DNA of 64,000 bases from UBA3006 sp031401235. Lineage in GTDB: Bacteria; Actinomycetota; Acidimicrobiia; Acidimicrobiales; Ilumatobacteraceae. Location: positions 1 to 64,000 of the forward strand of contig JANNRJ010000003.1 of the NCBI GenBank assembly GCA_031401235.1, written 5' to 3'. Positions 1-7,543 of the stretch are shown here, one piece after another. The position numbers and the translations under genes were made by a program. The stretch's first letter is position 1, and each line of letters starts with the position of its first letter. The notes under the pieces are model-generated. The model was not told the DNA's origin and ran no database searches. It saw only the letters and a list, made by a program, of their open reading frames with translations.

Positions 1-96
1 GTGCCGGTTGTGCCGGTTGTGCCGGTTGTGCCGGTTGTGCCGGTTGTGCCGGTTGTGCCGGTTGTGCCGGTTGTGCCGGTTGTGCCGGTTGTGCCG
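1..96 (+). repeat. 9-bp tandem repeat (gtgccggtt) encoding Val-Pro-Val
   Basis: Ten perfect copies of the 9-bp unit gtgccggtt fill bases 1-90, followed by a partial copy (gtgccg). The unit is in frame, so gain or loss of copies by slippage changes the length of the kinase N-terminus by three residues at a time without a frameshift. The array may continue to the left of the window. Perfect identity, including third positions, indicates recent expansion. Confidence 0.95.
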
Positions 97-2415
97 AAAA
101 TCGTCACCCCTGACGTCGCTGTAAAGCCATTGCCAGCGGACGAATCATCGGCGAATCCGACTTCATCAACTTTGACGCCGATACAGGAGTTCATGCATAC
201 GGCCCGTGGCACTTTGAGTCGGCTAGTTCGGCCACCAAAAGTACAAAAAATACCCAAAGCGAAGGTAAGTACACCAAAGCCGAATGCGATTACGCCAAAA
301 CCAAATCGCGAATTCGTTCTCCTAGTTCACGACGACACGGTGACGAAACCAACGGTGCCAATTGACTCCCCGATTGTCCCGAGTCCTAGAAAATCGACGA
401 AGCAAGAATCACTCAAGCGGTCTCCGTTTAAATACTTCGTAGATAAAACCCGAGATACCATCAATCGACAAGTTCAAAATTCGCAGGAAACAATAGGCGC
501 CGATCAGGCTGTTTTGAGTGAGCCAAAGATTCCTGGCGACGAGAAATCAGCGACTCCACTCGTAGACGTGACTCCACCTGTAGACGTGGTTGAAACATCG
601 ATCGCACCGATACCGAAACATGGAGTATCGGCAATGAATAATGATGACGTCAAATCGTCGCCGAAGCAGAATTTTTTTAAAATAGCGACTGTTTTCGAGA
701 TCTTCGATAAAACTCGAGACTCGATCAATCGACGAATCCGCAAACCCACCTCTATTAACGACGCCGAAATCCCAACGACGAGTCGCGATCTATTAGCAAT
801 TGACGAGATTGCCACTATCGGTCCCACTGAACCCAATTTTTTTGCCTTGGCCGCCATTCACGAAAGCGGCGACAAAGCCCGTGACACTATTGGTCGGCGG
901 GTTAGAAAGTCGGTAGCGGCAGTCATTGGACTTCTGATAATCGTGGCTTCGATCGATGGATATGCAGTTTCCGTTGTGACTCGCCAATCGAATCGTCTCG
1001 AATCCGAGTATCGAGAAATGACTGCCGCCAATCAGAGCGTGCTCGTGAGCGCCGTGGCCAGTGATCTCGCGATCCGGTCGTTCCTATTGTCGGGAGATCG
1101 GACCTATCTCGACAAATTCGAAGTGGCTCGACCCCAGTTAGTGGCGGCCATTGCTGATCTGGAAAGTGTGGCAGTCAAAGTCGGAGATGAAGGCTTGGTG
1201 CAATTGGCGCACAATAGCTCTGCCATCGTGGAATTATGGCTGCGGACATTCGTGGATCGCACCATGGTAATTGCCTCGGCCGATACACCGCGCGGCGATC
1301 AACTTGCTGGTGCCGAGCTGATCAATAATTTGCGTGGCGCAAGCACAAGCATCGCCAACTACATATCTGATGTCAACGACGAAGCGGTGGTTGTGGCAAA
1401 TCGGGTACGACGCCAAACAATTACCGTTGCTGCATTGGTACTTGTCATCGCATTCTTGGTAATTGCAGTATTGCTCATCTTGGGGGGATCCGATATTTCA
1501 TTTCCGCTGATCAATTTGAGCAGAGTGGTTAACCGGATTTATCGCGGTGAAAATAAGGCCCGGGCCGATGACACCGCTGGTCCGGCCGAAATCCGAGCGG
1601 TATCGCGAGCAGTTAATGAACTCGCATATCAACAAGAGACTGCACACGAATGGGTCACACAGTTCAATTTGTCGAAAACGAATTTCCTTAACACCGTCAA
1701 TCACGAACTTCGCACACCGCTTACTTCAATTACCGGATATTCCGAACTCCTGGGGGAAGATAGTCAGTTGACGAATACCGAGCGAAATCGCATGGCCACC
1801 GTGATCAACCGCAACGCTTTCCGACTGAATGATCTGATCGACAATATGCTCACCGTGCTTCGAATCGATTCGATGGAAGTGCGATTCAAGATGTCCACAT
1901 TTGACATTCGCAGCGTCGTTAACGAATCGATTAAGAGCTTTCGGGGCACTGCTGAATCTTGCGAATTGATCATCGTGCCTGACCTAGGCGATGTGCCATT
2001 TATGGTATGGGCAGATGAGAACGAAATTCTACGAGTTATCAGCAATCTCATTTCGAATGCCATAAAGTTCAGCAAACCCGGAGGCCAAATAAATGTAGCC
2101 GCTCGATTGGTATTGGCCGATTCTGGCAAACGCGAAGTCGCAGTGTCAGTATCCGATACTGGCATAGGGATCATCGACACCGAATTGCAACATGTGGGCA
2201 GCCGCTTCTATCGCTCTAGTAATGCGATTGCTGCGGCGATCCCTGGAACAGGTATTGGCCTGATGATTGTCGGGTTCATCGTGCACGAGCACGGTGGATC
2301 GTGGTCGTTGATCTCCTCGGAAAATTCTGGAACGCGGGCAGAGATTCGACTTCCACTTGCACTTGAATCGGCATCGGCCACCCAATTAGTTGGACCGCCA
2401 CCAGTCACTGACTAG
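1..2415 (+). CDS. Sensor histidine kinase with CHASE3 domain and long repetitive cytoplasmic N-terminus (5' end may be cut)
   Basis: Membrane sensor kinase that should autophosphorylate on His and pass phosphate to receiver proteins such as those encoded downstream. Visible order: VPV tandem repeat (residues 1-32), a low-complexity Pro/Lys-rich region (33-290) with four copies of a basic motif, TM1 (about 304-325), a CHASE3-like extracytoplasmic domain (about 326-460), TM2 (about 472-494), a HAMP-like linker, HisKA with phospho-acceptor His568 in a NHELRTPLTS box, and HATPase_c with N box near 682-692, DTGIGI near 719 and GTGIGL near 749. The frame is open from base 1 and the first GTG is itself inside the repeat, so the true start probably lies upstream of the window. 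The long N-terminus is unusual for a CHASE3 kinase. Kinase assignment is firm; the signal sensed is unknown. Confidence 0.93.
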   Translation: MPVVPVVPVVPVVPVVPVVPVVPVVPVVPVVPKIVTPDVAVKPLPADESSANPTSSTLTPIQEFMHTARGTLSRLVRPPKVQKIPKAKVSTPKPNAITPKPNREFVLLVHDDTVTKPTVPIDSPIVPSPRKSTKQESLKRSPFKYFVDKTRDTINRQVQNSQETIGADQAVLSEPKIPGDEKSATPLVDVTPPVDVVETSIAPIPKHGVSAMNNDDVKSSPKQNFFKIATVFEIFDKTRDSINRRIRKPTSINDAEIPTTSRDLLAIDEIATIGPTEPNFFALAAIHESGDKARDTIGRRVRKSVAAVIGLLIIVASIDGYAVSVVTRQSNRLESEYREMTAANQSVLVSAVASDLAIRSFLLSGDRTYLDKFEVARPQLVAAIADLESVAVKVGDEGLVQLAHNSSAIVELWLRTFVDRTMVIASADTPRGDQLAGAELINNLRGASTSIANYISDVNDEAVVVANRVRRQTITVAALVLVIAFLVIAVLLILGGSDISFPLINLSRVVNRIYRGENKARADDTAGPAEIRAVSRAVNELAYQQETAHEWVTQFNLSKTNFLNTVNHELRTPLTSITGYSELLGEDSQLTNTERNRMATVINRNAFRLNDLIDNMLTVLRIDSMEVRFKMSTFDIRSVVNESIKSFRGTAESCELIIVPDLGDVPFMVWADENEILRVISNLISNAIKFSKPGGQINVAARLVLADSGKREVAVSVSDTGIGIIDTELQHVGSRFYRSSNAIAAAIPGTGIGLMIVGFIVHEHGGSWSLISSENSGTRAEIRLPLALESASATQLVGPPPVTD

Positions 2416-2435
2416 GGTGGACAATCGGAATTGTG

Positions 2436-4085
2436 ATGTCTGAAGTGGAGCGTCTTAACATTAACGACAAGGATTTCGTCCTGCGCCGTAGCCAGCGGAT
2501 TGCCGCTGGCCTTTTGGTTATCGCCGTTATTTCGCTCTTAGTCGTACTGTTTTTTGAAATACAGCATGAAGATCGACACGAGAGCCTTCTAATTTCGCTC
2601 GGCCTCATCTTCTTACTTAATTATTTTCTTGCGTATTCGCGTCTGCAAGATTTTCGCAGAATTCGAGAGCGACTAGTTAGTGAGCACACGAGACTTGAAG
2701 AGGCGAATGTTTCGGTCAAGAAAATTGGCAGCGAATTGCAACTTCGACAGGATCAGGAAAGCAAAGCGCGCCTCGACGGCGAGTGGCTCAATTTGGCGGC
2801 CCGCTCAATTTCCGATCAGTTCAAGGGATTCCTTGAGTCGTCAAGGATTGCCGAGTTTCTGACCGTAGGGCTGGGACGTGAGTTAAAGGCAGACAGTGTT
2901 GTTTGTTACTCGTTCGATGAAGAATTGTGGCCCGGATTTGTGAAACAGTGGCATCGCAACCCAGAAACGAAATATGACGACGCCTTGATTTCAAAGTTCG
3001 AGTCGGAACTTCAAGTAATGATTCGGGAATTATGGCACCGAAGAGAAGTGCTTGTAGTCAACGATTCGCAGCTAATTGATTCGCAGAGTCGTCCAATCCC
3101 AGGTGTGGCAGAAATTTCAAAGCAGATTGCGCGTAGCTGGGTCATTGTTCCAGTTGCTGATGGGTCGAGTGTTCTTGGATTCGTTTCAATAATGATGACG
3201 GAGGAATCTCGTGAATGGTCGCCAATAGAAATTCAACTCGTTAAGAGAGTCTCGTCCGAGGCGGCAAGTGTTTGCGTGCATAATCGAATCTTTACTCAGT
3301 CGTTGCAGATTGCGAATAATGATGCTGAGGTGGAGCGGTTGGTGGAGTTGGGGAAGGTGAAGAATAGTTTTATTGAGAATATGAATCATGAGTTGCGGAC
3401 TCCGTTGACGTCGATTATTGGTTATTTGGAAGTGATTTTGGATGATGTGGATGGGGATGTTGAGCCGGATCTTGTGTCGTCGTTGACGGCGGTGCAGCGT
3501 AATGCGTTGCGTTTGCAGGTTTTGATTGAGAATATGATGCAGATTTCTAAGACTGATTTTGAGCATGTGCCGTTGATCGTGTCGACTGTGGATGTTGGTC
3601 ATTTGTTGGGTGATGTGGTTAATTCGTTGCAGTTAGGTGCTGAGGATGGTGGGGTGGGGGTGGTTCTTCGGTTGGATTCGCCGGCTGGTGATTTGATTAT
3701 TGATGGTGATATCAATCAATTGGAGCAGGTGTTTGTCAATTTGTTGTCGAATGCGATCAAGTTCACTCCGCGTGATGGTTTGGTGACTGTTTCCGTGCGT
3801 CGTTTTCATGTTGATGGTGATTGTGTGGAAGTTAAGGTTGCTGATACCGGTATTGGGATTCCTGCCAAAGAGTTTCCTAATGTGTTTCAGCGGTTCTTTC
3901 GGGCCACGACAGCCACGCAGGCATCCATTCCTGGATTTGGGATCGGGCTATCTCTGGTTCATTCAATTGTCAGTGAGCATGACGGCACTGTCACGTTTGA
4001 CTCAACGGTCGGTAAGGGAACCGTGTTCACGGTGAAACTTCCCACCCGACACCAATCCAGCCCACGATCAAAGGTGACTACATGA
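2436..4085 (+). CDS. Sensor histidine kinase (2 TM, GAF, HisKA, HATPase_c)
   Basis: Second kinase of the array. It has two N-terminal transmembrane helices within the first 70 residues and almost no external loop, a coiled-coil segment (about 75-110), a GAF-like domain (about 115-285), HisKA with phospho-acceptor His318 in NHELRTPLTSIIGYLE, and HATPase_c with N box, DTGIGI and a GFGIGLSLV lid. Start taken at ATG 2436; a GTG lies directly before it at 2433. The last four bases overlap the next gene as ATGA, so kinase and regulator are translationally coupled. It is a close paralogue of the kinase at 5049 but lacks that protein's periplasmic domain. Bases about 3310-3890 (HisKA and catalytic core) have T/G-ending codons and very little C, unlike the rest of the gene. 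Confidence 0.93.
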   Translation: MSEVERLNINDKDFVLRRSQRIAAGLLVIAVISLLVVLFFEIQHEDRHESLLISLGLIFLLNYFLAYSRLQDFRRIRERLVSEHTRLEEANVSVKKIGSELQLRQDQESKARLDGEWLNLAARSISDQFKGFLESSRIAEFLTVGLGRELKADSVVCYSFDEELWPGFVKQWHRNPETKYDDALISKFESELQVMIRELWHRREVLVVNDSQLIDSQSRPIPGVAEISKQIARSWVIVPVADGSSVLGFVSIMMTEESREWSPIEIQLVKRVSSEAASVCVHNRIFTQSLQIANNDAEVERLVELGKVKNSFIENMNHELRTPLTSIIGYLEVILDDVDGDVEPDLVSSLTAVQRNALRLQVLIENMMQISKTDFEHVPLIVSTVDVGHLLGDVVNSLQLGAEDGGVGVVLRLDSPAGDLIIDGDINQLEQVFVNLLSNAIKFTPRDGLVTVSVRRFHVDGDCVEVKVADTGIGIPAKEFPNVFQRFFRATTATQASIPGFGIGLSLVHSIVSEHDGTVTFDSTVGKGTVFTVKLPTRHQSSPRSKVTT

Positions 4086-4477
4086 ACGACAAAGAAAAAC
4101 CGGTAATTGTTGTTGCCGACGATGACCGTGACATCTGTGAGTTGATCAAGATGCAACTCACCCGTCATGGTTTCCAAGTGTTCGTCGCCGACAACGGTCA
4201 AAGCGCAATTGAACTCGTCGTTGAACACAAACCAACTATCGCCTTGCTTGACATTATGATGCCAAAATTGTCAGGATTAGAAGTAGCCCGTCAAATCCGA
4301 GACAACCCAACACTTTCAACAGTGAGCATCATGCTGATCTCGGCGCGAAGCAGCGGCCGCATCGAAGCCGACCTCGACGACCTCAACATCAGCGACTACA
4401 TCACCAAACCATTCAGCCCACAAGAACTCGTCCAACGAATCAACGACATCATCAACAAACCACCAACAACAGACTGA
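4082..4477 (+). CDS. Receiver-only response regulator (paired with upstream kinase)
   Basis: Single CheY-type receiver domain of 131 residues with no output domain. Acidic pocket in VADDDRD, phospho-acceptor Asp57 in LLDIMMP, conserved Ser/Thr region MLISARS and Lys in TKPFSP. It starts inside the stop of the kinase gene (ATGA), which makes the two a cognate pair. With no DNA-binding domain it must act by protein interaction or in a phosphorelay. Its codons are strongly C/A-ending (the last 100 bases almost exclusively), the opposite bias of the kinase core just upstream. It is closely related to the regulator at 7148. Confidence 0.92.
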   Translation: MNDKEKPVIVVADDDRDICELIKMQLTRHGFQVFVADNGQSAIELVVEHKPTIALLDIMMPKLSGLEVARQIRDNPTLSTVSIMLISARSSGRIEADLDDLNISDYITKPFSPQELVQRINDIINKPPTTD

Positions 4478-4484
4478 CACACTC

Positions 4485-4880
4485 ATGATGCTAAATTCGA
4501 ACCAAATGTCATTGCCAAAAATCGTGGTTGCCGACGACGATTTGGATCTATGTGAACTTCTGGAGATGAAACTTCGCCAGTCAAATTATGAAGTGTTCAC
4601 CGCTATGGATGGTGTACAGGCATTGGAAATAGTTCGGAGTATCCGACCACATCTGGTAATTCTCGACATCATGATGCCGCTGATGACGGGAATGGAAGTG
4701 CTTCGTGAATTGAAATCTGAATTTGCGACCGCCGATATTCCGGTAATTCTTATGACCGCCAAGCGACAGGAATCGGACGTCACTAGTGGATTTGCCCTCG
4801 GTGTAGTCGACTACATTGTCAAGCCATTCAATCTGAAGGATCTCGTCGCCCAAGTGAAGGGCGTCATTTCAGAAGGCTAG
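4485..4880 (+). CDS. Receiver-only response regulator, second copy type
   Basis: Another stand-alone receiver domain, more divergent from the other two in the array. It shows the acidic cluster VADDDLDL, phospho-acceptor near Asp61 in ILDIMMPLMTG, Thr in LMTAKR and Lys in VKPFNLKD. It begins eight bases after the previous stop; candidate starts are ATG 4485, ATG 4488 and ATG 4506 (giving MSLPKIVVADDD). The last best fits the usual receiver N-terminus, but no good ribosome-binding site decides it. It has no kinase directly attached, so it could be a second target of either neighbouring kinase or a phosphate sink. Family certain, partner inferred. Confidence 0.88.
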   Translation: MMLNSNQMSLPKIVVADDDLDLCELLEMKLRQSNYEVFTAMDGVQALEIVRSIRPHLVILDIMMPLMTGMEVLRELKSEFATADIPVILMTAKRQESDVTSGFALGVVDYIVKPFNLKDLVAQVKGVISEG

Positions 4881-4938
4881 GGACATTGTTGTTTCATCAC
4901 TATCGACTTTAGAGTTGATTAAAGACTCCGGATTTGAT

Positions 4939-4971
4939 AACGAATCAACGACATCAGCAACAAACCACCAA
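4939..4971 (+). repeat. Left-over copy of a response-regulator 3' end between genes
   Basis: The 33 bases match 4434-4466, the 3' end of the regulator gene at 4082-4477, at 32 of 33 positions (single difference atc/agc). No reading frame uses it here. This is best explained as the residue of a duplicated kinase-regulator unit after deletion or replacement. The rest of the gap between 4881 and 5048 holds no gene that I can support. Confidence 0.8.
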
Positions 4972-5048
4972 ACGTGGGCAACTAGATGCTCAGAGTGAAT
5001 TGGTGATCGAGGAGTATCTAAGGCTTGAATACTTAGCCCAGTTACCAT

Positions 5049-7151
5049 GTGAAAGTGCTTGACAACACGTTAGTCGTGACCGACAAGGCTACCGCGGGCA
5101 TAATTGGCGACAAGTTTTCTGGGCGACGAAGTCAATGGTTTGGAATTGGCGTGCTCGCCGTCTTGATGGTCGCACTTGCGGTCATTTTGTTTCGCAATGC
5201 AGATAATTCGGTCAATGATCTGAAAGCTCTCTCTAAAGATGCGAACGTGACGAGCAATCTCATTTTGACTCAACATGAATCGCTCCAATTCGCGTCCTCA
5301 TTCGAACGATGGTTGAGCGGAGCCACCACGCGAAGCAACCTGGAAATTCGGCGGGACGAATTAGCCCAAAAGTTAGCAATACTTGAAAATTCCGGAGTGC
5401 TGATCGAACAAAATGTAACTCCCGAATATTTGAACTCACTCCGGGTGCTGGACCGTTACATGGTAGGAACTCCAACGGGATTGTTGTCAGCCGATGAACA
5501 GGTCGCCCTTCAAGCAAGTAGCGATACTGATTTGAACATGTTCATCATGCTTGCCAGCCGAATAACCGGGCCTGAAACTGACGGAACTGTAGATCCACTG
5601 GCAAACTTATTTCAGAATGAAATCGTACGTCAAAATTCTCGAAACGCAGCATTGCTTGTGGCCCTCGCGCTTATTTTTCTTGCAGCAGGATTCATCGCTT
5701 TCACTCATTTGCGGGAACTTAGAAAAGTTCGCAATCAAATGGAGCTTGAGCGCCAGAAACTAGATGAATCAAATATCGCACTGAAGCAAATTGACGACGA
5801 ACTTCAATTGCGGCTGGACCAAGAGAGAATTGATCGCGCGGAAAGCGAGTGGCTCAGTACTTCAGTAAAATCGATTTCTCTTGGTGTCAGGAGCACTATC
5901 GTCCCCGACACGATTGCGGAGTCGCTTGTTGGCGGTTTGGGTCAAGCACTTGGTGTCGATGTCGTGCTTTTCTATTCGTTTGAAAAACACCCAATGCCAA
6001 GATTGTGGAAACAGTGGCATCTCAAGCCAGAACCTGAAATAAGCGAGTCAGTCGTAATGGAACATGAGTCGGATTTGATGAGACTTATGGAACACCTGTG
6101 GAACAGAAATCGCAAGATCATTGTGAATGACTCGAGTCTCATTGACATCGCCCATGACCCGATCCCCAAACTTGCGACTATTACTCAGATGGGCGCTCGA
6201 AGTTGGATGATGGTTCCGTTAGGTGCCGGAACTCAAATTCTCGGATGTATTGCCGTAGGAATGGTGGAGAATCCGCGTGTTTGGTCGGGCTCGGAAATCG
6301 AGTTAATTGAGAAAGTGGCCACAGAAGTGGCCGATGTATTCACTCAGGCACGGTTATTTAGGCAGTCAATGCAAATTGCCGAAAACGATGCCGAAGTGGG
6401 TCGACTTGTCGAACTGGACAAGGTGAAGAACGATTTGATTGAGAACATGAATCATGAACTACGAACGCCATTGACTTCGATAATTGGCTATTTGGAAGTA
6501 ATTATGGACGATGTTGATGAGAGCGATGAGCCAGAATTGGCTTCATCATTGGCAGCCGTGCAGCGTAATGCGGTTCGCCTTCAGAGCTTGATGGACAATA
6601 TGATGCGACCGTCTAAGGCCAACTTTCACGATGTTCAATTAAATATTGCCAAAGTGAATATCGGACACTTACTCAGTGACTTGGCTAATTCGTTGCAGCT
6701 TGGAATCGACGAGTCCGGAGTCACAATGAAAATGAAGATGGATTCTCCACTGCGCGACTTGATAATCGATGGTGACGTCCTGCAATTGGAGCAAGTGTTT
6801 GTCAACCTTTTGTCGAATGCAATCAAGTACACCCCTCGCGGCGGAACGGTGACGGTTTCCGCACGAAAAATTGACGCAGGTTCGAATTTCGTGGAAGTGA
6901 AGATAAAAGACACGGGTATTGGAATTCCAGCCGAGGAATTTCCTAATGTCTTCCAGCGATTTTTTCGAGCATCTACCGCAACAAAAGCTTCTATACCTGG
7001 ATTTGGAATTGGTCTTTCATTAGTGCACTCGATCGTTCAAGAACACAATGGAATTATTACCTTCGACTCAACTGTCGGAAAAGGCACGGTGTTTTCTGTG
7101 AAGTTACCGACACGATACGAAGCAAGTGAATCGACGAATCAAACCTCATGA
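5049..7151 (+). CDS. Sensor histidine kinase (periplasmic sensor, GAF, HisKA, HATPase_c)
   Basis: Third kinase. TM1 about residues 31-49, an extracytoplasmic sensor region of about 145 residues (50-196), TM2 about 198-220, a coiled coil, a GAF-like domain (about 260-435), HisKA with phospho-acceptor His469 in NHELRTPLTSIIGYLE, and HATPase_c with DTGIGI and GFGIGLSLV. From the coiled coil to the C-terminus it aligns with the kinase at 2436, so the two are paralogues that differ in their sensor part. The gene starts at GTG 5049. Its stop overlaps the next regulator start as ATGA. Codon composition is uniform along the gene, unlike the 2436 kinase. Confidence 0.93.
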   Translation: MKVLDNTLVVTDKATAGIIGDKFSGRRSQWFGIGVLAVLMVALAVILFRNADNSVNDLKALSKDANVTSNLILTQHESLQFASSFERWLSGATTRSNLEIRRDELAQKLAILENSGVLIEQNVTPEYLNSLRVLDRYMVGTPTGLLSADEQVALQASSDTDLNMFIMLASRITGPETDGTVDPLANLFQNEIVRQNSRNAALLVALALIFLAAGFIAFTHLRELRKVRNQMELERQKLDESNIALKQIDDELQLRLDQERIDRAESEWLSTSVKSISLGVRSTIVPDTIAESLVGGLGQALGVDVVLFYSFEKHPMPRLWKQWHLKPEPEISESVVMEHESDLMRLMEHLWNRNRKIIVNDSSLIDIAHDPIPKLATITQMGARSWMMVPLGAGTQILGCIAVGMVENPRVWSGSEIELIEKVATEVADVFTQARLFRQSMQIAENDAEVGRLVELDKVKNDLIENMNHELRTPLTSIIGYLEVIMDDVDESDEPELASSLAAVQRNAVRLQSLMDNMMRPSKANFHDVQLNIAKVNIGHLLSDLANSLQLGIDESGVTMKMKMDSPLRDLIIDGDVLQLEQVFVNLLSNAIKYTPRGGTVTVSARKIDAGSNFVEVKIKDTGIGIPAEEFPNVFQRFFRASTATKASIPGFGIGLSLVHSIVQEHNGIITFDSTVGKGTVFSVKLPTRYEASESTNQTS

Positions 7152-7543
7152 CCGATAGGAGTCTGCCGATTATCGTCGTCGCTGACGACGACCGTGATAT
7201 TTGCGACTTAATTAGGAAGCAACTCTCTCGCCACGGTTTTCAAGTATTCATCGCCGACAACGGTGAAACCGCGTTGGAACTTATCGCTGAACATCAACCA
7301 GTTGTGGCGCTACTAGATATCATGATGCCAAAATTGTCTGGATTAGAAGTGGCGCGCAAGATTCGTGAAGATCCGACTAACGCGACCGTGAGCATCATGT
7401 TGATTTCGGCTCGAAGCAGTGGGCGAATCGTCGGGGATCTCGACGATTTGGACATCGAAGATTACATTACAAAGCCGTTCAGTCCGATGGACCTTGTCGT
7501 ACGCATTAACCAAGTCATCAGTCGTGGGACACATCACGACTGA
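7148..7543 (+). CDS. Receiver-only response regulator (paired with kinase at 5049)
   Basis: CheY-like single domain of 131 residues with the acidic cluster VADDDRD, phospho-acceptor Asp57 in LLDIMMPKLSG, LISARSSGR and TKPFSP. It starts in the kinase stop codon (ATGA), so it is translationally coupled. Its protein sequence is very close to the regulator at 4082 but its third-codon positions are quite different, so the two copies have not been homogenised recently. There is no output domain. The 3' end overlaps the likely start of the molybdopterin oxidoreductase gene by about 20 bases. Confidence 0.92.
   Translation: MTDRSLPIIVVADDDRDICDLIRKQLSRHGFQVFIADNGETALELIAEHQPVVALLDIMMPKLSGLEVARKIREDPTNATVSIMLISARSSGRIVGDLDDLDIEDYITKPFSPMDLVVRINQVISRGTHHD

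Noticed and set aside
1..96. Repeat array considered as CRISPR
   Set aside because: Units are 9 bp, directly adjacent without spacers and in coding frame; no cas genes in the window.
4881..5048. Possible extra small gene between regulator and kinase
   Set aside because: No open frame with a start site or known motif; only the 33-base regulator remnant is recognisable.
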